DNA of 64,000 nt, taken from positions 1-64,000 of the forward strand of contig JAGADF010000001.1 in the NCBI GenBank assembly GCA_017613735.1. The letters run 5' to 3'. The translations under genes were made by a program, and so were the position numbers. Of the stretch, positions 46,001-52,819 are shown piece after piece (position 1 is the first letter of the stretch; each line of letters begins with the position of its first letter). Below the pieces are notes generated by a model. The model did no database searches and was not told the DNA's origin. It saw nothing but the letters and a program-made list of their open reading frames with translations. Origin of the DNA: Clostridia bacterium (lineage in GTDB: Bacteria > Bacillota > Clostridia > Oscillospirales > Acutalibacteraceae).

Positions 46001-48206
46001 AGGTAAATCAGGTGCTACACTCGGCGGTGACAGATATCTTTCAACATACGTTGTTATTTCACCGAACAAGTCAGATATCCAAAAAGATAATGGTACCAAC
46101 GATTATAATAAAAATGGCGGTACATGGGGTACCACAAAGTATATTGTACAGGACGCTGAGTGGACACAATATGCAATCTGTACGAGCCGTGACAATCTTG
46201 AAAATATCGTAACCTCTCAGATTTGGGCTAAGACCATAAACAAGAGTGAAGAATATGATTACAAGATAACAAGCTACGGCTTCACATCAGGTTCAAACGG
46301 CTACATCAAGGCCGGTCTTGCGGCTTCCAACGTAAACAATACGGTAGTTTCAAAGGGCTCCGAGTATCAGATGAACCCCGCTGCTCTTACATACGCTGCA
46401 GACAAGAAGGATTCTAACGACAACTATTACTATGTATCCGGTTCTAAGTACAGCATCGGTACAGTTACATGGAATGCTGTTTCGACATCCGACAGCGGCG
46501 TTTCAAACGGCCCCGGAAGCTCACCGCTTAATCTCGGTTACCTCTACTTCGCTGATGCAGGCGAACTTGAAAAGCTCTTCAACGATGAGATGGGCAAGAA
46601 CCGTATGGCGAGCGAATACAATACGGCAAGCAAATACACTGCCTACACAAATGCAATGAAGGCGGCTGCGGTTCTTCTTAACGCTCCCAAGATGGACAGC
46701 ACATTCTCAACTGTTTTCGCTCAGTCTAACATTGACGCTAAGTACAATGCTCTTAAGACAGCTGTTGAAAACTTAGACGAGGACATGAAGGAAGCTGAAG
46801 ATAATTCCGCTATCCTTGAAAACGGTCTTGCAGCAGGTGAGACAGCAGCTCTCATCGGCGCTGACGACCAGATTAACTTCCAGGACTTCAACCTTTACGG
46901 CTACTGGCTGTATGAGAAGAACAGAACTGAAGGCCGCAATATTCTTAAAGAGTATCAGCAGCCCACAGCTCCCGAGCAGTACATTAAAGACTGCTGGCTT
47001 CCTTACACAGACTCTGAAAAGCACGAAGACCTTTCAACAGTAATTAATGCTGAAGCTAACACAACAAAGAAGAACGCTATCATCGGCTCTCTTGAAGATC
47101 CTGACGCTAAGGATGTTGCAGCTTACAACCAGGCTGCTGCCGAATGGCAGATGCCCGGTTACTCAGCTCTCTATGTTGCTGATATAGCTGATAAGCTTGA
47201 TTACTACAATGATTATCTCATTCCGAGAGCATACTCAAAGAACTCTGCAGGCAGAGCTCAGCTTGCTCAGGAAATCGCTTATGCACAGGCACAGAATTAC
47301 AACGCAGCTGATTACACAGCTCGTTCATGGGCTCGCTATCAGACAGCTCTTACCGAAGCTCAGGCAATCGGTAACAGCGATATGCAGTCCTATGTATTCC
47401 TTGCTAAGTACAACCTTCTTAAGGCTCAGAGAGATTTGAGACTTGTAGCTTATGACTATGAGACTCAGGTCGGCTATGAAGGACTTCAGGCTCTTGTAGA
47501 CCTTGCTGAAGGTATGTTCGCAAACGCTGCGTACTTCACAGCTGTTGACGGCACACTTGACACTGAGTGGACCGATCTTATTGAGGCACTTGGTTACACA
47601 GCAACATTCGGCACGGGTTCGGATGAATGGTCGATGGATCTTTACGCTAAGTCTGCTAAGCAGCTTATGAGCGAAGAACTTGACACACGTTCGGCTCGCA
47701 ACGAAGAAAGAGTTGAAAAGGTTACTGAAACTCTTCAGGCAGCTATTGACGCTCTTAAGTGCACAATCGAAGTAATCAAGAACGACGCTACAACAAATGT
47801 TGACCAGGATATTAAGTACATTACAAACCTTACTCCCGGCACAATATTAGTTGAAAATGATGTTCGTACTCACGTTGCGGTTAGCAACAACGCCGCTACT
47901 CTTACAATAACAGGCGTAGGCGCTGGCAACGCATTCTTCGGTACGGGCACAAAGGTTGCTGCTACACTCAGCGGTATCCCGATTGCTAACTACTACATAG
48001 TAATCTACGGCGATATCAACGGTGATGACGTAATCGACGGTTTCGACGCAGTTAAAGCTGACAGAAAGCTTTCAGGCGGTCTTACCACCTTAACAGCTCC
48101 TCAGATTAAGGCTGCTGACGCGACTAAGGACGGCGTATTTGAAATTGCTGACGTTTCGGCAATCATCAGTGCAGCTGCCGGTAATACAGATATTAACCAG
48201 GCATAA
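43014..48206 (+). CDS. very large secreted protein with C-terminal dockerin-like repeats
   Basis: The protein (1,730 aa from the TTG at 43014) has a signal peptide (KTTKLLSVLLAVVMMLSC, cleavage near AAHAA), then ~1,150 residues of mixed helical and beta sequence I do not recognise. It continues with two helical regions (about 1195-1270 and 1410-1500) that look like FIVAR-type three-helix repeats with Tyr, Ala and Leu heptads. The end (about 1665-1725) has two dockerin-type calcium loops: DINGDDVIDGFD and DATKDGVFEIAD. It should therefore be a secreted or surface structural protein that docks to a cohesin-like partner. GGAGG at 43000 suits the TTG at 43014 (9 bases) better than the ATG at 43008 (3 bases). 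Codon use is GC-normal, unlike the block before it. Confidence 0.88.
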   Translation: MKKTTKLLSVLLAVVMMLSCFTMAAHAAKAVYQTGANLNTLGAYSPDGAATRFSTEERMSILFDWLDTVLYGVNFAGIHNTKVVNIDITINSVDEICASLDSVKSALGNWLVGLAGGIGLLGDLTDLSLDKWTSGTRRSGAQLTIVKLLLDVLKDNANFVDSILSKGKINLGSIVGGMVDLSKINKILGNLPKFILSKLYPLMSRKDDTKTVADNYFNGVGAPSTVLNTFVNALFTKPQSTTTYKENASGTCISGHTLPTASQNLRYYYVKTGSGDGAYFTCYVWDSQNQKYVAEDAKFYREEEGTGTGIYTYKTPAGDGLKYYKTGSYWLPSYKTANESFNVNSDSVASIFYKFIPYVFGDLAPIALNGFVKQALATWMGATETKIYEGKAGTAEASAILATLPAAAQTMFSAAVPYYQFSYSAYDAENNGDTQYYRYVDKDTNTEEWFEIDMTTGNYFLGLFNMDYTVASNFMDEFVPGKTGAKSTLLQSLNDFLCKAAQTILKSDVYASLGLQTGDNTYLVSNIRKAAQKLLPESPDAVLGTDYLHHYDGYYQTMVSTTASNDEVFSALAAIIAKALMPQLILPSAEKLAGQKVGAVLACVVRELVTQMVPTYNYDALIFSNYNTRTLVSGKDNSYWLDVILTMGVDVGMSYLSNLTDLGRDTTNGFKFAASKTYDLTTFESNPQAWEATVDWIIDWALTSGVEWGWNMEKLINISSFTGNNAVDLAKVGDPWVKLDKILTDLLPLKEIINCTAASGKTWLETVLRDKLILGIADLHFDYIFGKGTDYTASGNAGLLSIPSSSVLRKSGSNNGALVQLWVVVRNLLNVVLNKVLGTNLLATGTFTTIDTLNSQANIRTLIKTLLTNLPTAYTNGLLVVVLPIVEMFVGWKTGSQEFKDPEVKWSGYVHTTDGATLSITNMSAGMLLKNYNASGGSNYEKAYNVIIDQISGSGLTFTVAEGSTTIAPYGRLKYTVKTSNTSESAVQVIIKYHVTGKSGATLGGDRYLSTYVVISPNKSDIQKDNGTNDYNKNGGTWGTTKYIVQDAEWTQYAICTSRDNLENIVTSQIWAKTINKSEEYDYKITSYGFTSGSNGYIKAGLAASNVNNTVVSKGSEYQMNPAALTYAADKKDSNDNYYYVSGSKYSIGTVTWNAVSTSDSGVSNGPGSSPLNLGYLYFADAGELEKLFNDEMGKNRMASEYNTASKYTAYTNAMKAAAVLLNAPKMDSTFSTVFAQSNIDAKYNALKTAVENLDEDMKEAEDNSAILENGLAAGETAALIGADDQINFQDFNLYGYWLYEKNRTEGRNILKEYQQPTAPEQYIKDCWLPYTDSEKHEDLSTVINAEANTTKKNAIIGSLEDPDAKDVAAYNQAAAEWQMPGYSALYVADIADKLDYYNDYLIPRAYSKNSAGRAQLAQEIAYAQAQNYNAADYTARSWARYQTALTEAQAIGNSDMQSYVFLAKYNLLKAQRDLRLVAYDYETQVGYEGLQALVDLAEGMFANAAYFTAVDGTLDTEWTDLIEALGYTATFGTGSDEWSMDLYAKSAKQLMSEELDTRSARNEERVEKVTETLQAAIDALKCTIEVIKNDATTNVDQDIKYITNLTPGTILVENDVRTHVAVSNNAATLTITGVGAGNAFFGTGTKVAATLSGIPIANYYIVIYGDINGDDVIDGFDAVKADRKLSGGLTTLTAPQIKAADATKDGVFEIADVSAIISAAAGNTDINQA

Positions 48207-48258
48207 TTAAATTAGTTTAATTCAGCAGTGTACTTTTGAAGAGTACATTCTAGACACT

Positions 48259-48306
48259 CTTTCCGGGTTTTATCGGGAGTGGGGCAACTCACTCCCGTGT
48301 GGAAAG
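48259..48306 (+). promoter_or_regulatory. nested hairpin in the leader of the second secreted-protein gene
   Basis: Outer arms CTTTCC (48259-48264) and GGAAAG (48301-48306) enclose a perfect inner stem GGGAGTG (48275-48281) / CACTCCC (48290-48296). No T run follows, so it is more likely an mRNA processing, stability or regulatory structure than a terminator. A smaller hairpin TGTACT/AGTACA lies just upstream (about 48229-48247). The ribosome binding site AAGGAGG at 48333 is not covered. Confidence 0.45.
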
Positions 48307-48347
48307 GGGCTCGGTCAGAGTTACAGAATATTAAGGAGGCAAAATTA

Positions 48348-49379
48348 ATGTCTAAAACAAGAAAAATTTTAAGCATTGTTCTTGCTGTTGTTATGGCATT
48401 CAGCGTTTTCTCAATTTGCACATTCGCTGATACAGATACAGCAACTTGGACAGTCGAAGTTACAAACACAGATGGCTCTGCGCTTCCCGCATCCATCCCC
48501 ACAGGCACAATCGTAAAGGTTACTGTTAAGCTTCAGACAAACTTCTATGTCGGCACAGTAGGTCTTCCCGTTTATTTCTCAGAGGCTTTTGAGTATGTAG
48601 ATGGTTCAAAGGTTCAGGCAGAGATTTACGGCGCAGGCGCAACCCGTTTCGGATTTAACGACAACTTTGATGCAGGCACAGGCTATAATGCTGTAATGGC
48701 AGTATACGTTCCCAATTCGGGCGCTGCAGGCGTAGCCTCACCGATTTATTCAACAGCTACAACAATTCTTACATTCAACCTTGAAGCTGTTTCAGAGGCT
48801 TCGGCAGCTGAAGTTAAGCTTGACGCTTCAAAGCAGAAGTCAGCTTCCAACATCGGCGGTCCGTTCTATTGCGGTTCACGCGCTACATCGGATGTTAATA
48901 CTGACGAAACAACAACCGGCCAGACATTCAATGTTCCCGCAGCTACAACAATCGTAATTGCTAACGCAGCTGCTACTCCTGTTCTTTCAGGTATTGACAC
49001 AGGCTATGTTGATGATGTTAACGGCTATGTTTATGGTATTCCCGTAGGTGAAGATGCTGCTGATTATTTTGAAGTTGAAAACGGCACATTTGACGTAAGC
49101 GGAACAGCAACAGGCGAAACACTTACTGTTTATGATTCAAACGACAACGTATATGCTACTTATACTGTTATCATCTTCGGTGACGTTGATGGTAGTGGTG
49201 ACGTAACACTTTTGGATGAAGAGATTGTCTACGGTGGCGCAAGTGGTGTTGACATCAGTGATGATGTAGTATTCTTCGCTGCGGATGTTGACGCTAGCGG
49301 CGACATTACACTTTTGGATGATGAAATTGTTTATGGTGGAGCTAGTGGCTTGGATGTTACAGTTAACCCCTACGTTTAA
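48348..49379 (+). CDS. secreted protein with cohesin-like N-domain and C-terminal dockerin
   Basis: The 343-aa product has a signal peptide (KTRKILSIVLAVVMAFSVFS, cleavage near TFAD) and a beta-rich domain of about 150 residues (TWTVEVTNTDG..., PTGTIVKVTVKL, GLPVYFSEAFEYVDG, TILTFNLEAVS) whose layout recalls the cohesin fold. The C-terminal dockerin has two near-identical loops DVDGSGDVTLLDEEIV and DVDASGDITLLDDEIV. A cohesin-like and a dockerin module in one protein is what a scaffold or adaptor of a surface complex needs. The ATG at 48348 with AAGGAGG 8 bases upstream is clear. It probably shares a transcript with the large gene upstream, because no terminator separates them. Confidence 0.85.
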   Translation: MSKTRKILSIVLAVVMAFSVFSICTFADTDTATWTVEVTNTDGSALPASIPTGTIVKVTVKLQTNFYVGTVGLPVYFSEAFEYVDGSKVQAEIYGAGATRFGFNDNFDAGTGYNAVMAVYVPNSGAAGVASPIYSTATTILTFNLEAVSEASAAEVKLDASKQKSASNIGGPFYCGSRATSDVNTDETTTGQTFNVPAATTIVIANAAATPVLSGIDTGYVDDVNGYVYGIPVGEDAADYFEVENGTFDVSGTATGETLTVYDSNDNVYATYTVIIFGDVDGSGDVTLLDEEIVYGGASGVDISDDVVFFAADVDASGDITLLDDEIVYGGASGLDVTVNPYV

Positions 49380-49396
49380 TTAAGATTTCATCAACT

Positions 49397-49426
49397 CTGC
49401 TCTGAGCTTTTCGGAGCTCGGAGCAG
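49397..49426 (+). terminator. hairpin after the dockerin gene, possible terminator
   Basis: Arms CTGCTCTGAGC (49397-49407) and GAGCTCGGAGCAG (to 49426) pair over 12-13 bp with one wobble. The following sequence lacks a T run, so termination would be inefficient. Confidence 0.5.
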
Positions 49427-49465
49427 ATGTTCACGAAATTTTCACATTTAAATCCTGAAAAGTTA

Positions 49466-49494
49466 TTGACAACGGTACAATAATTTGCTATTAT
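49466..49494 (+). promoter_or_regulatory. promoter of the third secreted-protein gene
   Basis: TTGACA (49466-49471), a 17-base spacer and TATTAT (49489-49494), 65 bases upstream of the ATG. Confidence 0.7.
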
Positions 49495-49559
49495 AGTATC
49501 GCTAAATAGTCAAATACCGTTTTTTTACGGATATTTCAGGTAATGGAGGAAAGATTACA

Positions 49560-50900
49560 ATGAAAAACACAAAAAAAATACTTAGTGTTGTTCTTGCTGT
49601 AGTTATGGCTCTCACCGCTTTTTCGATAGTTTCATTTGCAGCTATAACAGTTACAAGCAACTCTTCTGAGGTTGATGGAGCAATAAACGTTAAGCTTGAA
49701 GTTGTTCAGGTTACTGAAACACCGGAAGATAGCGAGTCTGGTGAGGTTTATACAGCAGATAATAATGACATTTATGCTGTTACGTTATATGCTAAAGTAG
49801 CTGCTCCTTATGGAATTAAGACATTTAGAACATGTGTTAAGTATGACAATTCAAAGTTTGAGCCTATAATGTCATATGACGGTGTTGATCTTCTTGTTGG
49901 TGAAGATTTCTATAACAACACAATGGAATTTGGCACAAGGATTATATCTTATGGTCCCCAGTTTGACGACAAAAACTTCTACGATGCAGACGGTAATATT
50001 GTTTCAGGAGCAAGTGCAGCAGTAGTAAGTGGCCTTGGCAAAACTAAAACAGCAGTTCAAAAGAAGTTTGAGTGTGCTATTGATGGTGAAAGCACATATT
50101 ATAGCGATAGTTACGGTGTTATGCTTTGCGAAATGGTTGGCAAACAGGCAAACAAAGGAGCTTTCCTTAACACAGTTAACGGTAGACTTATTAACAATGA
50201 TTACGTAGAGCTCTTTACAATCTATTTCCAGAGACAGGTTGCTGAAAGTGCAGTTTACGGTCAGTCACTTGGCTTTATGGTTGATGAAGTTAAGTCATTT
50301 GATAACGATGATGTTGTTTGTTCGTCAGGTAACCCCGGTTATACAAAGGGTGAAGCTGTTACATCGATTCCTATGAACTTCGTTTCAAATGCAGTTGAAG
50401 CTGCTGTTAAGCCTCTTGTAAGTCTTACAGCTGGTTATGGTGCTAAGTCACAGCAGATCGCTTTCAACAGCGCAACATCTGTTGACTATCGTTTCGTAGC
50501 TCAGTTCTCAACGACTGCTTTCCCGATTACTTATGATGAGAGCACAGAGAAGATTACAGCTACGGATATCGACGAAGTCGGTTTCGTTATGACTAAGGTT
50601 GGCGAGGGCGACGCAGCAACAATCGCAGCTATGTCTGCAGCTGATGTCGCAGCTCTTTCAAAGACTGAAGGCACATACCGTAAGGTTTGGACCACAAAGA
50701 TTTCTACAGATATGGCTGGCGGCGCAGCTTTCGCATTCTCATGCAGAATCGCGGGTATCACAGTTACAGGCGGCGTAGTTTCTGCAGAATATATTGCTGT
50801 TCCCTATGTAATTTCAAGCGGCGCTATCACCTTCGGTCAGGCAATGCAGAGCGGCGTTCAGGCAAGATATGACGCATACCACGTTCAGGCAGGTTTCTAA
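49560..50900 (+). CDS. secreted protein with cohesin-like N-domain, no dockerin
   Basis: The 446-aa product shares its signal peptide with the two preceding proteins (NTKKILSVVLAVVMALTAFS, cleavage near SFAA). A beta-rich N-terminal domain (about 30-245) contains YAVTLYAKVAAPYGIKTFRT and CVKYDNSKFEPI, similar in style to cohesin-type domains. A second beta domain (about 270-446, TSVDYRFVAQFSTTAF..., AFSCRIAGITVTGG) follows. There is no dockerin and no sortase motif. The strong TTGACA promoter and GGAGG before the ATG suggest high expression. The first half of the gene is more AT-rich than the second, which may point to a modular origin. Confidence 0.82.
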   Translation: MKNTKKILSVVLAVVMALTAFSIVSFAAITVTSNSSEVDGAINVKLEVVQVTETPEDSESGEVYTADNNDIYAVTLYAKVAAPYGIKTFRTCVKYDNSKFEPIMSYDGVDLLVGEDFYNNTMEFGTRIISYGPQFDDKNFYDADGNIVSGASAAVVSGLGKTKTAVQKKFECAIDGESTYYSDSYGVMLCEMVGKQANKGAFLNTVNGRLINNDYVELFTIYFQRQVAESAVYGQSLGFMVDEVKSFDNDDVVCSSGNPGYTKGEAVTSIPMNFVSNAVEAAVKPLVSLTAGYGAKSQQIAFNSATSVDYRFVAQFSTTAFPITYDESTEKITATDIDEVGFVMTKVGEGDAATIAAMSAADVAALSKTEGTYRKVWTTKISTDMAGGAAFAFSCRIAGITVTGGVVSAEYIAVPYVISSGAITFGQAMQSGVQARYDAYHVQAGF

Positions 50901-50962
50901 TTTGATTAATAACAAATCAAATGCCTACTTGCAGGAAAAATTATGAATCTCCAAATTTCCTA

Positions 50963-50991
50963 TTGACAGAATTCGAAATTGGTGATATTAT
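50963..50991 (+). promoter_or_regulatory. promoter of the small peptide operon
   Basis: Consensus TTGACA (50963-50968), a 17-base spacer and TATTAT (50986-50991). Transcription would start near 50998, at the foot of the leader hairpin. Confidence 0.8.
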
Positions 50992-51000
50992 ATCATCAAT

Positions 51001-51059
51001 CTCCCAAATTGGTCCGGGTAATCCGGGCGACGGTGAAATACCCGCCTGGTGATTTGGAG
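51001..51059 (+). promoter_or_regulatory. leader hairpin that buries a Shine-Dalgarno site
   Basis: CTCCCAAAT (51001-51009) pairs with ATTTGGAG (51052-51059), with one bulge. Inside, CGGGTA (51015-51020) pairs with TACCCG. The 3' arm contains GGAG at 51056-51059, which would serve an ATG at 51066. A ligand or protein that opens the stem could switch translation; known riboswitch classes were not matched. Confidence 0.5.
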
Positions 51060-51101
51060 AAACGTATGTGTGATTATTGTTTGAAAGGAGCTTGTTCAGC
51101 T

Positions 51102-51224
51102 ATGAAACAGTATAAGGCACCTGATTTTGAAGTTGCTCTTTTTGAGGTTGAAGACGTTATCGCTGATAACTTTAATTCAACACCTATCGGTGGCGGCGAT
51201 CCCGAACCCGGTACATGGTATTAA
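51102..51224 (+). CDS. small putative RiPP precursor peptide with YxxP leader
   Basis: The 40-residue peptide begins MKQYKAPDFEVALFEVEDVI and ends PIGGGDPEPGTWY. The segment YKAPDF fits the Y-x-x-P-x-(L/F) motif by which lasso-peptide leaders bind their B1/PqqD-type recognition element, and a PqqD-like gene lies in the same unit. The acidic middle (EVEDVIADN) would be leader and the Gly/Pro-rich tail the candidate core. AAAGGAG (51084-51090) precedes this ATG by 11 bases. An alternative ATG at 51066 (12 extra residues MCDYCLKGACSA, GGAG 6 bases upstream) is possible. Too short for most gene finders and without assignable homologue from memory, it is supported by promoter, ribosome binding site and context. 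Confidence 0.7.
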   Translation: MKQYKAPDFEVALFEVEDVIADNFNSTPIGGGDPEPGTWY

Positions 51225-51253
51225 TAAATCAGGGTAGTTAAATAATAATATCG

Positions 51254-51337
51254 CAGGGGGTTTCTTTTGAGACCCCCTGTTGGTAGTTATGGTGCTTTGC
51301 ACCGTGCAGAGCAGATTAGTCTGCTCTTTATTTTTTT
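51254..51337 (+). terminator. hairpin cluster and terminator between precursor and processing genes
   Basis: Three hairpins follow one another: CAGGGGGT/ACCCCCTG (51254-51279), GGTGC-TTT-GCACC (51291-51303) and AGAGCAG-ATTAGT-CTGCTCT (51308-51327), the last with TTATTTTTTT to 51337. The final one is a proper terminator only 9 bases before the kinase-like gene. Downstream genes must be reached by read-through, which would keep the peptide in excess. Confidence 0.8.
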
Positions 51338-51346
51338 GAGTTGATT

Positions 51347-52090
51347 ATGGAATATTTCTCTTTCGCAAAACTGAATGTCGCTATGAACTGCCGTTATCCG
51401 ATGCTCAAGGAACGAAGCAGAAAATATCTTCTGCCCTCCTGTGAAAATATAACGGCGGACATTGAAGTTGACGTAACGTCCGACATTATCGACAAGTATG
51501 AAAAAACCGCGTCCAAGGGCGTTACCCGCGATATGATTGAATACGCTCTTGCGGGAGAAATGTTCTACAGACGGCTTTTAAGCTTTGACGGAATGCTTTT
51601 GCATTCGTCGGTTGTCGAATACAACAAAAAGGCGTATCTTTTTTCCGCCAACAGCGGAGTGGGCAAGTCTACCCATACCCATCTCTGGCTTAAATATATT
51701 GAAGGCACAAATATTATTAATGACGACAAGCCTGCAATAAGACTTGTCGACGGCGTTTATAATGCTTTCGGTACTCCGTTCAGCGGTAAATGCGACGAAA
51801 GTATGAATATAGGCGTACCCGTAGGCGCGATTTGTTTTATTGAACGCGCAACCGAAAATAAAATCAGAAAAATATCTCCGACGGAAATTGTTCCGCTTAT
51901 TTATCAGCAGACGACTCAGCCTATTGCGTCGCCCAAGCACATGGACATTCTGTTCGGATTTCTTGACGGGCTTTTAAGAAACGTACCCGTATATAAACTG
52001 TCGTGCGATATTTCGCGCGAAGCCGTAAAGACCTCTTTTGAAGAACTGACCGGCGAAAAATTTCCAAAGGAGAATGACAATGAAGATTAA
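51347..52090 (+). CDS. HPr-kinase-like protein
   Basis: The 247-aa product (ATG 51347; a TTG at 51341 is possible) has the P-loop ANSGVGKST at 101-109, preceded by LLHSSVV with His86 at the HPr-kinase position. NDDKPAIR (after the P-loop) and TPFSGKCDE follow. It lacks the N-terminal domain of true HprK. Relatives occur in lasso-peptide clusters, where the paeninodin kinase phosphorylates the C-terminal residue of the precursor, and in other RiPP-like cassettes. By analogy the Thr or Tyr of the TWY end is a candidate acceptor (inference). The ribosome binding site is weak and a terminator lies directly upstream. It overlaps the PqqD-like gene. Confidence 0.82.
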   Translation: MEYFSFAKLNVAMNCRYPMLKERSRKYLLPSCENITADIEVDVTSDIIDKYEKTASKGVTRDMIEYALAGEMFYRRLLSFDGMLLHSSVVEYNKKAYLFSANSGVGKSTHTHLWLKYIEGTNIINDDKPAIRLVDGVYNAFGTPFSGKCDESMNIGVPVGAICFIERATENKIRKISPTEIVPLIYQQTTQPIASPKHMDILFGFLDGLLRNVPVYKLSCDISREAVKTSFEELTGEKFPKENDNED

Positions 52091-52346
52091 AGAAGGCTTT
52101 ATGCTTCAGAGCGTAGCCGGAAGCAACGTTGTTGTACCCATAGGCGCGACCGCGCTGAGCTTTCGCGGAATGCTCACCCTTAACGAAATCGGCGCATTCG
52201 TCTGGAAGGCGCTTGAAACGGACAATACTCCGGAAAAAATCGCCGAGGAAATAGTTAAGGAATATGAGGTCGATTTTGAAACTGCGCTTAATGATGTCAA
52301 CGCCTTTGTTGACAAGCTCAGGGAAAAGGATTTTATCGAGGAATAA
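52080..52346 (+). CDS. PqqD-family RiPP recognition element
   Basis: The 88-aa protein is a stand-alone PqqD/RRE domain: N-terminal beta strands (FMLQSVAGSNVVVPIGATAL, then FRGMLTLNEIGAFVWKALE) and three helices (TPEKIAEEIVKEYEVDFETA, DVNAFVDKLREKDFIE). The NEIGAFVWKALE stretch is the family hallmark. Such proteins bind the leader of a ribosomally made peptide and present it to modifying enzymes. The ATG at 52080, 6 bases after AAAGGAGA, is preferred over the one at 52074. It overlaps the kinase-like gene and the peptidase gene. Confidence 0.9.
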   Translation: MKIKEGFMLQSVAGSNVVVPIGATALSFRGMLTLNEIGAFVWKALETDNTPEKIAEEIVKEYEVDFETALNDVNAFVDKLREKDFIEE

Positions 52347-52819
52347 TGGAAGAAAACAAGAAAAAGGTCCGGCTCTCCCAGATGCTGCCTCTTATTGAGG
52401 AAAAGCTTTCATCGGGAGGCGAGATCTCAATTCCGGTTACGGGAGTGAGCATGAATCCCACGCTTAAAGCGGGCAGGGATTACGTTGTTCTCGAAAAGGC
52501 GCCGGACAAGCTTAAAAAATACGATATTCCCCTCTGCAGGCGTGACGACGGCAGCTTCGTGCTTCACCGCGTCGTCGGCGAGGATGAAAACGGATATATT
52601 CTTCTCGGCGATAATCAAAAGGATAAGGAATACGGAATAAGACACGATATGATTGTCGGTCTTACGGTCGCCGTTGAACGCGACGGCAAACGGATTCCCG
52701 TAAAAAGCCTTCGCTATAAGCCCAACGGAGTTTTCCGCGACGAGATTTATTATATGCGAAAGGCAAAATACCGCGTCAAAAAAACAATTTGGAAAATAGT
52801 AAATGGCAAAAAAGACTGA
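52346..52819 (+). CDS. S24/S26-family peptidase without a membrane anchor
   Basis: The 157-aa product has the signal-peptidase serine motif GVSMNPTL (Ser35) and LLGDNQ. At the position of the bacterial lysine it has a histidine, in FVLHRVVGED (His74), as in the archaeal and ER-type (SipW-like) signal peptidases. No hydrophobic anchor is visible at either end, so it is probably cytoplasmic. In this setting it is a natural candidate for cutting the precursor leader, or for self-regulating cleavage; both are inferences. The ATG overlaps the TAA of the PqqD-like gene, and its 3' end overlaps the ABC transporter gene by 17 bases. Confidence 0.85.
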   Translation: MEENKKKVRLSQMLPLIEEKLSSGGEISIPVTGVSMNPTLKAGRDYVVLEKAPDKLKKYDIPLCRRDDGSFVLHRVVGEDENGYILLGDNQKDKEYGIRHDMIVGLTVAVERDGKRIPVKSLRYKPNGVFRDEIYYMRKAKYRVKKTIWKIVNGKKD

